From Ornithinimicrobium cavernae (lineage in GTDB: Bacteria; Actinomycetota; Actinomycetes; Actinomycetales; Dermatophilaceae): DNA of 64,000 bases. Within the stretch, counting starts at the first letter, position 1. The number at the start of each line of letters is the position of its first letter. The notes beneath the pieces are model-generated. The model saw only the letters and a list, made by a program, of their open reading frames with translations. It had not been told where the DNA came from and did no database searches. Location of the stretch: contig NZ_QDDJ01000003.1 of assembly GCF_003121625.1 (NCBI RefSeq), positions 62,001 to 126,000 of the forward strand, written 5' to 3'. Below, one piece after another: positions 12,331 through 20,479 of this stretch. A program made the position numbers and the translations under genes.

Positions 12331-13644
12331 GTGGACCCCATCGCCCTCGCCGCGCTCGTCCTGGTCGCGACCATCGTGATCGGCATCGTCCTCTCCGTGC
12401 CGATCGCCGTCAGCATCGGTCTCGGTTCGTTCTTCGCAGCGGTCGTGCTGCTCGACGTCGAGAAGGCCGCGCTGGTCTCCAGCCAGCGGTTGTTCACCGG
12501 CATCAACTCCTTCACGCTGCTCGCGATCCCCTTTTTCGTGCTCGCCGGGGTGCTGATGAACACCGGCGGCATCGCCGGCAGGCTCATCGACGCCGCCAAG
12601 GTGCTCGTCGGTAAGGCACCGGCCAGCCTGGCGAACACCAACGTCGTCGCGAACGCGATGTTCGGCGCCGTGAGCGGCGCGGCGGTCGCGGCGGCCGCGG
12701 CCATCGGCACGGTGATGACCCCGCGCATGGCGGAGGAGGGCTACGACCGGAAGTGGTCGGCAGCCGTCAACGTGGCCTCGGCCCCGGCCGGGATGCTCAT
12801 CCCCCCGAGCAACACCTTCATCGTCTACTCGCTCGTCAGCGGTGCCTCGATCTCCGCCCTGTTCATGGCCGGGGTCATCCCGGGCCTGATCTGGGCCGGC
12901 GCCTGCATCCTCGTGGTCCTGCTGACCTACCGGAGGTACAGCGACGCGCGTCCCGGCGCGTCCGTCTCCTTCTCCCAGGCGATGCTGGTGATCTGGCGGG
13001 CGGTCCCCTCGCTGCTGATGATCATCATCGTCATCGGCGGCATCGTCGGCGGCATCTTCACCGCCACCGAGTCCTCAGCGATCGCCGTCGTCTACTGCCT
13101 GGTCCTCGGGTTCGCCTACCGGACGATCAAGATGTCCGACCTGCCGAAGGCGCTGCTGGACGCGGCGCGGACCACCGCCATCATCATGCTGCTGGTGGGT
13201 GTCTCGACCGCGCTGTCGTTCGTGATGAGCTTCTCGCACATCCCGGAGTCGGTCTCCGACCTGCTGCTGGGCATCTCCGACAGCCCCACCGTCATCCTCT
13301 TCCTCATGCTGGTGATCCTGCTGATGGTGGGGACCTTCATGGACCCGACGCCGGCGATCCTGATCTTCACCCCGATCTTCCTGCCGATCGTCACGTCCTT
13401 CGACATGAGCCCGGTGCACTTCGGCACGGTGATCGTCTATGCCCTGTCCATCGGGGTCATCACCCCGCCGGTGGGGAACGTGCTCTTCGTCGGCGCCCGG
13501 GTGGCCGGGATGGGCATCGAGCCGGTCGTCGGCAAACTCATCTGGTTCCTGCTCGCCCTTGTCGGCGGACTGCTCCTGGTGACCTACCTGGAGCCGTTGT
13601 CGCTGTGGATCCCCGACATGCTGGGCCTCATCGCCGAGGAGTAG
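12331..13644 (+). CDS. dctM: TRAP transporter large permease (DctM family)
   Basis: 437-residue ion-transporter-type permease that carries out sodium-coupled uptake. Highly hydrophobic, about 12 membrane segments; family motifs seen in IPFFVLAGVLMNTGGIAGRL split by a membrane turn, MLIPPSNTFIVYSL and GVITPPVGNVLFV. GTG at 12331 is preferred; GTG at 12325 overlaps the dctQ stop (GTGA) and is a valid alternative. The gene ends only 15 bp from convergent larB, with no clear terminator between them. Confidence 0.92.
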   Translation: MDPIALAALVLVATIVIGIVLSVPIAVSIGLGSFFAAVVLLDVEKAALVSSQRLFTGINSFTLLAIPFFVLAGVLMNTGGIAGRLIDAAKVLVGKAPASLANTNVVANAMFGAVSGAAVAAAAAIGTVMTPRMAEEGYDRKWSAAVNVASAPAGMLIPPSNTFIVYSLVSGASISALFMAGVIPGLIWAGACILVVLLTYRRYSDARPGASVSFSQAMLVIWRAVPSLLMIIIVIGGIVGGIFTATESSAIAVVYCLVLGFAYRTIKMSDLPKALLDAARTTAIIMLLVGVSTALSFVMSFSHIPESVSDLLLGISDSPTVILFLMLVILLMVGTFMDPTPAILIFTPIFLPIVTSFDMSPVHFGTVIVYALSIGVITPPVGNVLFVGARVAGMGIEPVVGKLIWFLLALVGGLLLVTYLEPLSLWIPDMLGLIAEE

Positions 13645-13659
13645 CCACGGACCGCGGAC

Positions 13660-14445
13660 TCACCCGGTGGCAGCGATCTGGGCGGCCAGGTGGCCGGCGC
13701 CGTAGCCGTTGTCAATATTGACGACGGCGACACCCGGGGAGCAGGCGTTGAGCATCGAGAGCAGCGGGGCCAGGCCGTCCAGCGCGGCGCCGTAGCCCAC
13801 CGAGGTCGGCACGCCGATGACCGGTGCCGAGGCGAGGCCGGCGACGACGCTCGCCAGGGCACCGTCCATGCCGGCGACGACGACGATCGCCGAGGCCGCC
13901 GCGATCTGGTCGACCCGGGCGAGGATCCGGTGCAGCCCGGCCACCCCGACGTCGACGACCAGCTCCGCGGGCCGCCCGAGGTGGCGGGCGGTCAGCCACG
14001 CCTCGCGGGCGACCGGGATGTCGGCCGTGCCGGCACACAGCACCAGGACCGTTCCGCCGCCCGACTCGGGCACCGGCCCGGGCCAGGCGACCATCCGGGC
14101 GACCGGGTCGTGGACCGCCCCGGCGAGCTCACGGCATACGGCCGCTGCCTGCTCCTCCGACGCCCGCGTGAACAGGATCGTGCCGAGGGGCTCGTGGCCG
14201 TTCGGGCTCGTGCCGCGCTCGCCGACGGCGCGGGCGATCGCGACGAGGTGCTCCAGAGTCTTGCCCTCACAGAGGACGGCCTCGGGATAGCCGCGCCGCG
14301 CCAGGCGCCCGAAGTCGAACTCCGCGATGCCGTCCAGACCCGACGGTGCGCCCGGTGGGGAGGAAGCTCGCGTCCCCGTGCGCTCGGTCGCGGGGGACGT
14401 CGTGTCACCACGCGCTCGGTCGGGGGTGGGGGAGTGGTCAGCCAT
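13660..14445 (-). CDS. larB: LarB: NPN cofactor biosynthesis carboxylase/hydrolase
   Basis: In the Lar pathway LarB carboxylates and hydrolyses nicotinic acid adenine dinucleotide to pyridinium-3,5-biscarboxylate mononucleotide, the first step toward the nickel-pincer nucleotide. 261 residues: a low-complexity N-terminus (about 1-35), then FDFGRLARRGYPEAVLCEGKT, and a PurE-like C-terminal domain with CAGTADIPVAREA and GMDGALASVVAGLASAPVIGVPTSVGYG, which is diagnostic. Overlaps the end of larE by 8 bp and is the last gene of gnd-larE-larB. Its only known role is cofactor supply for LarA-type enzymes, which ties it to the LarA homolog at 20476. Confidence 0.92.
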   Translation of the reverse strand: MADHSPTPDRARGDTTSPATERTGTRASSPPGAPSGLDGIAEFDFGRLARRGYPEAVLCEGKTLEHLVAIARAVGERGTSPNGHEPLGTILFTRASEEQAAAVCRELAGAVHDPVARMVAWPGPVPESGGGTVLVLCAGTADIPVAREAWLTARHLGRPAELVVDVGVAGLHRILARVDQIAAASAIVVVAGMDGALASVVAGLASAPVIGVPTSVGYGAALDGLAPLLSMLNACSPGVAVVNIDNGYGAGHLAAQIAATG

Positions 14446-15322
14446 GGGTGACGGAGACCAGCGGCAGGGTGAACGCCCCGGACTGGATGCCCACGAGGTC
14501 CAGCGCGACGAACCGGAAGCCGGCGGCCCGCACCCCCTCGACCAGCGCCGTGCGCACCGCGGGGTCGGCCGCCCGCGCCAGCTCGTGGTCGGTCAGCTCC
14601 AGCCGCGCGACCTCGTCGTGGTGCCGCACCCGGCAGTCGGAGAACCCCAGGGCCCGCACGGCCGCCTCGGCCCGGTCGACCTGGGCCAGCTTCTCGGGCG
14701 TGACCTCCTTGAAGTGCGGGATCCGCGAGGCCAGGCAGGGTGCCGCCGGCTTGTCCGCGTTGGGCAGCCCCAGCGCCGCGGCGACGGTCCGGACGTCGTC
14801 CTTGGTCAGACCGCCCTCGGCCAAGGGCCGCAGCACCAGGTGCTCGGTCGCGGCGCGCGCGCCGGGCCGGTCCGGGCGGACCGCGTCGTCGGCGTTCTCG
14901 CCGTAGCTCACCGCGGCCAGCCCGTGCATCGCCACGACCTCGTCGGAGATGCGCGCGAACAGCTCGTTCTTGCAGTGGAAGCACCGGTCCGGACCGTTGG
15001 CCCGGTAGGCCTCCGACGACCCCTCGTCCGTGGGCACCTCGACGACCCCGACACCGATCCGGCTCGCGATGTCGTGGGCGGCCGCCCGCTCGGCGGTGGC
15101 CAGGCTCGGGGAGATGCCGAGTATGCCGACAGTCCGGTCCGCGCCCAGCTCACGGACGGCGACAGCCAGGAGGGTGGTGGAGTCCACGCCACCGGAGTAG
15201 GCGACGCCCAGCCGGCCCTCCGCCGGCAGGTGCGCGGCGACCCGCGCGATCAGGGCAGCCACCTCGGGGGAGACGTCCTGGTGGACGTCGACCGCTCTGG
15301 CTGGGGCGGGCTGGGGTGACAC
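14438..15322 (-). CDS. larE: LarE: NPN cofactor sulfur-transfer synthase
   Basis: Converts the biscarboxylate mononucleotide to the bis-thiocarboxylate by two rounds of adenylation and sulfur insertion. 294 residues with an ATP-pyrophosphatase loop SGGVDST (43-49). Three cysteines are notable: CFHC (Cys114, Cys117) and Cys196 in PAAPCLASR. Cys196 aligns with the sacrificial cysteine of Lactiplantibacillus LarE; the additional CxxC is the feature reported for [4Fe-4S] LarE proteins that are catalytic rather than self-sacrificing, so that type is likely here. GTG at 15322 directly abuts the gnd stop codon. Confidence 0.93.
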   Translation of the reverse strand: MSPQPAPARAVDVHQDVSPEVAALIARVAAHLPAEGRLGVAYSGGVDSTTLLAVAVRELGADRTVGILGISPSLATAERAAAHDIASRIGVGVVEVPTDEGSSEAYRANGPDRCFHCKNELFARISDEVVAMHGLAAVSYGENADDAVRPDRPGARAATEHLVLRPLAEGGLTKDDVRTVAAALGLPNADKPAAPCLASRIPHFKEVTPEKLAQVDRAEAAVRALGFSDCRVRHHDEVARLELTDHELARAADPAVRTALVEGVRAAGFRFVALDLVGIQSGAFTLPLVSVTHG

Positions 15323-16759
15323 TCAGACCTCCGTCTCGCTGCGGTCTCCGGACCACAGCGTGTGGAAGGTGCCCGGCTTGTCGATCCGTCGGTAGGTGTG
15401 GGCACCGAAGAAGTCACGCAGCCCCTGCACCAGCGAGGCCGGGAGCCGCTCGGAGCGGACCGTGTCGTAGTAGGCCAGAGCCGCGCTGAAGCCGGGCACC
15501 GGCACCCCCGCGGTCGTGGCGAGGGCGACGACGTGCCGCCACGCGTCCTGGGAGGCGGCCAGCTCGGCGGCCACACTCGGGGCGGCCAGCAGTGTGGCCA
15601 GGTGCGCACCCGCATACTCCTGACGGATCCGCTCGAGCAGCTTGGCCCGGATGATGCAGCCGCCCCGCCAGATGCGCGCGACCTCGGAGATGTTGACGTT
15701 CCAGCCGTACACCTCACTGGCGGAACGGATCTGGTCCAGGCCCTGGGCGTAGGCCACGACCTTGGCCGACCACAGCGCCGCGCGCACCGCGTCGACCAGG
15801 GTGGTCCGGTCCTCGACGGTGATCGTGCGGTCCGGCCCGCTGAGCGCGCCCCGGGCCGCCTCGCGCAGGCCCGTGTGGCCCGAGGTGGAGCGGGCGAAGA
15901 CGGACTCGGCGATGGTGTTGACCGGCACCCCGAGCTCGAGGGCGATCTGCACGGTCCAGCGCCCGGTGCCCTTCTGCTCGGCCTGGTCGAGGATCACCTC
16001 GACCAGGGGCCGGCCGTCGACCTCCTGGTCGAGCACCTCGGAGGTGATCTCGATCAGGTAGGAGTCCAGGTCACCGGTGTTCCACTCGCGGAAGACGTCG
16101 GACACCTCCCGCGCGGTCATCCCTGCCGCGGTGAGGATGTCGTAGGCCTCCGCGATGAACTGCATGTCGGCGTACTCGATGCCGTTGTGCACCATCTTGA
16201 CGAAGTGTCCGGCGCCGTCGGTGCCCATGTAGGCACAGCACGGCTCGCCGTCGACCTTGGCCGAGATGTCCTCCAGCAGGGGACCGAGCGCGGCGTAGGA
16301 CTCCGGGCTGCCACCCGGCATGATGCTCGGGCCGAGCAGCGCGCCCTCCTCGCCGCCGGAGATGCCCGCGCCGACGAAGTGCAGGCCGACCTCGCGCAGG
16401 GCCGCCTCCCGCCGCCGGGTGTCCTCGTAGTGCGCGTTGCCCCCGTCCACCACGATGTCGCCCTCCTCCAGCAGCGGGGTGAGCTGGTCGATGACCGCGT
16501 CGGTGCCGGGGCCCGCCTGGACCATGATGATGACCTTGCGGGGACGCTCCAGGGCGGCGACGAACTCCTCGATCGTGGGCGCGGCCACGAATGCGCCGTC
16601 CGCGCCGAAGCTCTCGTGGAAGACCTGGGTCCTCTCGACCGTGCGGTTGTAGACCGCGACCGTGTGCCCGTGCGAGGCGAAGTTGCGGGCCAGGTTGCTG
16701 CCCATCACCGCCAGTCCGATCACGCCGACCTGTGCGAGCGGGGTGTCTGGTGTGGTCAT
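15323..16759 (-). CDS. gnd: 6-phosphogluconate dehydrogenase (decarboxylating)
   Basis: Oxidises 6-phosphogluconate to ribulose 5-phosphate and CO2. 478 residues, full length. Seen: GVIGLAVMGSNLARNFASHG dinucleotide fold with NRT after the second strand (NADP-type), MVQAGPGTDAVIDQLTPLL, DGGNAHYEDT, the catalytic segment VGAGISGGEEGALLGPSIMPGG split over two turns, and KMVHNGIEYADMQ (catalytic Lys, His, Asn). ATG at 16759 follows GGAGGG; an upstream in-frame extension is unlikely. It heads the gnd-larE-larB operon, divergent from uxaC-uxuB-gntK-larA homolog, placing 6-phosphogluconate use beside gluconate production. Confidence 0.95.
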   Translation of the reverse strand: MTTPDTPLAQVGVIGLAVMGSNLARNFASHGHTVAVYNRTVERTQVFHESFGADGAFVAAPTIEEFVAALERPRKVIIMVQAGPGTDAVIDQLTPLLEEGDIVVDGGNAHYEDTRRREAALREVGLHFVGAGISGGEEGALLGPSIMPGGSPESYAALGPLLEDISAKVDGEPCCAYMGTDGAGHFVKMVHNGIEYADMQFIAEAYDILTAAGMTAREVSDVFREWNTGDLDSYLIEITSEVLDQEVDGRPLVEVILDQAEQKGTGRWTVQIALELGVPVNTIAESVFARSTSGHTGLREAARGALSGPDRTITVEDRTTLVDAVRAALWSAKVVAYAQGLDQIRSASEVYGWNVNISEVARIWRGGCIIRAKLLERIRQEYAGAHLATLLAAPSVAAELAASQDAWRHVVALATTAGVPVPGFSAALAYYDTVRSERLPASLVQGLRDFFGAHTYRRIDKPGTFHTLWSGDRSETEV

Positions 16760-16927
16760 CGGGCCCTCCTGGGGTCTGGTGCGCTGCTGGGTCCTAGGGT
16801 GCCACCTCGAGCCGGCGAGGACCATCGAAGCCTCGGACGTTAGGCCGGGTCAGGAGCAGCGCCAACAAGTTGCCACCAGTTGTCTCCCGGTCTGGAAGTC
16901 CCGCGGCTTATCGGCTTGTATGTGTGC
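16760..16927. promoter_or_regulatory. Divergent control region between gnd and uxaC operons
   Basis: 168 bp must hold both promoters. The most operator-like element is ACAA-N11-TTGT at 16865-16883, an imperfect dyad of the kind used by GntR or LacI proteins. There is no convincing ribosome-binding site before uxaC; TATGTG at 16919-16924, 4 bp before its ATG, could be a -10 box for a leaderless mRNA. All assignments here are weak, and no regulator gene lies in the locus. Confidence 0.35.
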
Positions 16928-18340
16928 ATGTCCCCGAACTCGGCCCTGCACCCGGACCGGCTCTTCCCCGGCGACCCTGGCACCAGGGCCATCGCCCGGG
17001 CCCTCTATGAGGGCGTGAAGGACCTGCCGATCATCAGCCCGCACGGACACGTGCCGCCGGAGTGGCTGGCGCAGGACACCCCGTTCCGCGACCCCACGTC
17101 GCTGCTCATCTCACCGGACCACTATATCTTCCGTATGCTGCACGCCGCCGGGGTGCCGCTGGCCGAGCTGGGCGTCGGCGGGGTGGAGCTGGACGAGGAC
17201 GGTGCCCGCCGGGCCTGGGCGCACCTGTGCCGCCACTGGGACCTGTTCCTGGGCACGCCGGTGCGGTACTGGCTCGAGGACGCACTGGTCGGGATCTTCG
17301 GGGTCACCGAGCCGCTCTCGGAGCAGACGGCGCGGACCAGCTACGACCAGGTCGCCGCGGTGATCGCGGGGGAGGACTTCCGGCCCCGGGCGCTGATGGA
17401 CCGTTTCGGCATCTCCGTGCTGGCCACCACCGACGACCCGTGCGACGACCTGGCCCACCACGACACCCTCGCCGCCGACGACACGTTCCACCACCGGGTG
17501 ATGCCGACGTTCCGGCCCGACAGGTACCTCGAGCCCGGGCGACCGGACTTCCCGGACCTGGTCGCGCGCCTCGCGGAGGTCTCGGGCGAGGACACCGGCT
17601 CGTACGCCGGCTACGTCCGTGCCCTGGAGAACCGTCGGCGCTACTTCGTCGAGCACGGTGCCGTGTCCAGTGACCACAGCCACGCCGACGTGGTCACGCT
17701 GACCCTGGAGGAGTCCGAGGCCTCCCGCATCTACGCCGCGGCGCTCGCCGGCACCGCCACCGAGGAGGAGGCCACCGCGCTGCGGCGGCACATGCTCGTC
17801 GAGATGGCGCGGATGGCTACCGAGGACGGCCTGGTGATGACCCTGCACCCCGGCTCCTTCCGCAACCACCACGAGCCCACGCTGGAGGCCCACGGCCCGG
17901 ACACGGGCCACGACATCCCCATCCAGGTGGAGTTCACCCGGGGCCTGCGCGAGCTGCTGGGCCGTTTCGGCACGGCCGACGGCTTCCACCTGGTCCTGTT
18001 CACCCTGGACGAGACGGTGTTCAGCCGGGAGATCGCCCCGCTGGCCGGCTTCTACCCGAGTGTCTATGCGGGAGCCCCGTGGTGGTTCCTCGACGCCCCC
18101 GAGGCGATCGGCCGCTACCGCTCGGCCGTGACCGACACCATCGGGTTCTACCGGACCTCCGGGTTCATCGACGACACGCGTGCGTTCTGCTCGATCCCGG
18201 CCCGGCACGACATGTCGCGCCGCCTCGACAGCGCCTTCCTCGCCCGCCTGGTCGCCGACCACCGGTTGCGCGAGGAGGACGCCCACCGGGTGGCGCGGGA
18301 CCTGGTCACCACCGTCCCGAGCGCCGCGTTCAAGCTCTGA
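16928..18340 (+). CDS. uxaC: Uronate isomerase (glucuronate isomerase)
   Basis: Isomerises D-glucuronate to D-fructuronate (and D-galacturonate to D-tagaturonate). 470 residues, family length. Seen: N-terminal metal motif in ISPHGHVPPEWL (His39, His41), WHRCH-type central segment replaced by ..RALENRRRYFVEHGAVSSDHSHAD, MTLHPGSFRNHHEP, and the C-terminal FYPSVYAGAPWWFLDAPEAIGRYR segment typical of UxaC. ATG at 16928 (MSPNSALHPDRLF) matches family N-termini; an upstream in-frame ATG at 16880 lies in the control region. First gene of a four-gene operon with 10-bp or overlapping junctions. Confidence 0.94.
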   Translation: MSPNSALHPDRLFPGDPGTRAIARALYEGVKDLPIISPHGHVPPEWLAQDTPFRDPTSLLISPDHYIFRMLHAAGVPLAELGVGGVELDEDGARRAWAHLCRHWDLFLGTPVRYWLEDALVGIFGVTEPLSEQTARTSYDQVAAVIAGEDFRPRALMDRFGISVLATTDDPCDDLAHHDTLAADDTFHHRVMPTFRPDRYLEPGRPDFPDLVARLAEVSGEDTGSYAGYVRALENRRRYFVEHGAVSSDHSHADVVTLTLEESEASRIYAAALAGTATEEEATALRRHMLVEMARMATEDGLVMTLHPGSFRNHHEPTLEAHGPDTGHDIPIQVEFTRGLRELLGRFGTADGFHLVLFTLDETVFSREIAPLAGFYPSVYAGAPWWFLDAPEAIGRYRSAVTDTIGFYRTSGFIDDTRAFCSIPARHDMSRRLDSAFLARLVADHRLREEDAHRVARDLVTTVPSAAFKL

Positions 18341-18350
18341 GAGGCACCGC

Positions 18351-19751
18351 ATGACTGACTCCGCACAGACCCAGGAGATGCCGGGAACGGCCGCCCGGCT
18401 GAGCCGGCAGCAGCACGGCCGACCGCCGGCACCGGTGCGGATGGTCCACCTGGGCGTCGGCAACTTCTTCCGCGCCCACCAGGCGTGGTTCACCGAGCGC
18501 TCGGAGGACGCACAGGAGTGGGGGTATGCCGCGTTCACCGGGCGGTCGACCGACGTCGCCGACGACCTGGGTCGGCAGGAGTGCCTGTACACCGTGCTGG
18601 TCCGGGAGCCGGACGGCGACCGTCCGGAGGTGATCAGCTCGCTGAGCGCGGTGCACCCGGGCAGCGACCTGGCGGCGCTGCGGCGCTACTTCGCCTCCCC
18701 GGACCTGGCGCTGGTGACCAGCACGGTGACGGAGGCCGGCTACCGCCGGCTGCCCGGGGGCGGTCTGGACCTGAGCGACCCGGACGTCACCGCGGACATC
18801 GCCGCTCTGCGCCAGGACCCCGCGAGTGACGCGGTGAGCACGACCCCGGGCCGGTTGGTCGCCGGACTGTTCGCCCGCCGCGCGGCCGACGCGGGGCCGG
18901 TCGCCCTCGTGCCCTGCGACAACGTGCCCGACAACGGCGGGATGGTCGCCCAGGTCGTGCGCGACCTGGCCACCGAGGTCGACCCGACGCTGCTGGACTG
19001 GATCGAGGAGAACGTCACGGTCGTCACCACCATGGTCGACCGGATCACCCCGCGCGCCACGGCCGAGGACCGTGAGGCGGTCGGTGAGCTGCTCCACGTC
19101 GAGGACGCCCAGGTGGTGGTGACCGAGCCGTTCTCGGAGTGGGTGCTGGCCGGTGAGTTCCCGCGGGGCCGACCCGAGTGGCCGGGTGCCCAGTTCGTGG
19201 ACGACGTGAGCAAGCACGAGCAGCGCAAGCTGTGGCTGCTCAACGGGTCGCACTCGCTGATGGCCTACGGCGCCTCCATCCTGGGGCACGAGACGGTGTC
19301 GTCCGCGATCTCCGACGACACGGTCCGCGGCTGGGTCGAGGAGTGGTGGGACGTCGCGGCCCGACACCTCGAGGTCGCCGACGTCGAGGACTACCGGGCG
19401 GCGCTGGTGGAGCGGTTCTCCAACCCGCGCATCCGGCACCTGCTCGCGCAGATCGCCGCCGACGGGTCGCAGAAGGTCCCGATCCGCTTCGGGCCCGCCC
19501 TCGCGGCCGAGGTCGCCGCCGGGCACGCCCCGCCGGGGGCGACGCGGCCGGTCGCCGCGTGGATCGCCCACCTCCACGGTCACGGTGCTCCGGTCACCGA
19601 CGCCCAGCAGGACACGGTCTCCGCGCTCGCTGCGACGGACCCCGCCGAGGCGGTGCGGACGGTGCTCGGCTGGATGGGCATCACCACCCCGTCACCGCCG
19701 CTCCTCGACCAGGTCCTGACCCAGGTCGCCGAGTTCGAGGGGGCTCGATGA
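18351..19751 (+). CDS. uxuB: Fructuronate reductase (mannitol dehydrogenase family)
   Basis: NADH-dependent reduction of D-fructuronate to D-mannonate. 466 residues of the long-chain polyol dehydrogenase family: N-terminal MVHLGVGNFFRAHQAWFTE dinucleotide region (about 27-45), CDNVPDNGG, and KLWLLNGSHSLMAYGA carrying the family Lys-Asn-His catalytic set. Mannitol 2-dehydrogenase has the same fold, but placement right after uxaC favours fructuronate reductase. It starts 10 bp after uxaC and its TGA overlaps the gntK ATG. Its product, D-mannonate, has no dehydratase (UxuA) in this window. Confidence 0.85.
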   Translation: MTDSAQTQEMPGTAARLSRQQHGRPPAPVRMVHLGVGNFFRAHQAWFTERSEDAQEWGYAAFTGRSTDVADDLGRQECLYTVLVREPDGDRPEVISSLSAVHPGSDLAALRRYFASPDLALVTSTVTEAGYRRLPGGGLDLSDPDVTADIAALRQDPASDAVSTTPGRLVAGLFARRAADAGPVALVPCDNVPDNGGMVAQVVRDLATEVDPTLLDWIEENVTVVTTMVDRITPRATAEDREAVGELLHVEDAQVVVTEPFSEWVLAGEFPRGRPEWPGAQFVDDVSKHEQRKLWLLNGSHSLMAYGASILGHETVSSAISDDTVRGWVEEWWDVAARHLEVADVEDYRAALVERFSNPRIRHLLAQIAADGSQKVPIRFGPALAAEVAAGHAPPGATRPVAAWIAHLHGHGAPVTDAQQDTVSALAATDPAEAVRTVLGWMGITTPSPPLLDQVLTQVAEFEGAR

Positions 19752-20479
19752 GCGACCCACGGGACCCGGGAGCAACCGAACCGGTAGCCACCTCCGATCC
19801 GGCGGCCTCCCCGCCCACCTCCGAACCGGTAGCCACCTCCGATCCGGCGGCCTCCCCGTCCACCTCCGAACCGGTAGCCACCTCCGATCCGGCGGCCCCC
19901 CTGCCCACCTCCCCCGACGCAGGCACAGACACCCACCACGTGGTGGTCATCGGGGTGTCCGGCTCGGGCAAGAGCACCATCGCGGCCGAGCTGGCGGGAC
20001 GGATGAACTTCCGGTTCGCTGACGCCGACGACTTCCACCCCGAGGCCAACGTCGCCAAGATGGCTGCGGGCATCCCGCTCACCGACGAGGACCGGCTGCC
20101 CTGGTTGCGCGCCCTCGCGGGCTGGATGACGGACCGGGCCGAGGCGGGCGAGTCGACGGTGCTGGCCTGCTCGGCGCTCAAGCGCTCCTACCGCAACCTG
20201 CTCCGCGAAGGACCGGCGCGCGTGGCGTTCCTGCACCTGGACGGTCCGGCCGACATCATCCGCAAGCGGATGATGTCCCGCGACCACTTCATGCCGAGCA
20301 GCCTGCTGGACTCCCAGTTGGCGACGCTCGAGCCGCTCCAGCCCGACGAGCACGGGGCGACCCTGGACCTCACCCTCAGCCGCGAGGAGCTCGTGGACCT
20401 GGCCGAGTCCTGGCTCACCGGTCCCGGCGGCGCCCCCACCACCCCCGACCGTCCCCCACGCAGAGGAGCACCGACATGA
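19748..20479 (+). CDS. gntK: Gluconokinase with repetitive N-terminal extension
   Basis: Phosphorylates D-gluconate to 6-phosphogluconate with ATP. 243 residues, longer than the usual 160-180. Kinase core begins near residue 64: HHVVVIGVSGSGKST (P-loop 69-77), FADADDFHPEANVAKMAAGIPLTDEDRLPWL split over substrate loop, CSALKRSYRNLLR, and the lid around RDHFMPSSLLDSQ. Residues 11-55 are three near-identical 15-residue Pro/Ser/Thr repeats; the C-terminal tail is Pro-rich. ATG overlaps the uxuB stop (ATGA), and its own stop overlaps the next ATG. Presence of gluconokinase in a glucuronate operon is the key clue that gluconate is made here. Confidence 0.92.
   Translation: MSDPRDPGATEPVATSDPAASPPTSEPVATSDPAASPSTSEPVATSDPAAPLPTSPDAGTDTHHVVVIGVSGSGKSTIAAELAGRMNFRFADADDFHPEANVAKMAAGIPLTDEDRLPWLRALAGWMTDRAEAGESTVLACSALKRSYRNLLREGPARVAFLHLDGPADIIRKRMMSRDHFMPSSLLDSQLATLEPLQPDEHGATLDLTLSREELVDLAESWLTGPGGAPTTPDRPPRRGAPT
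19778..19912 (+). repeat. Three tandem 45-bp repeats inside gntK
   Basis: Units begin at 19778, 19823 and 19868, each starting GAACCGGTAGCC and encoding EPVATSDPAASPPTS or a close variant. In frame, so copy number can change without breaking the kinase. Likely a disordered, variable-length linker. Confidence 0.9.
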
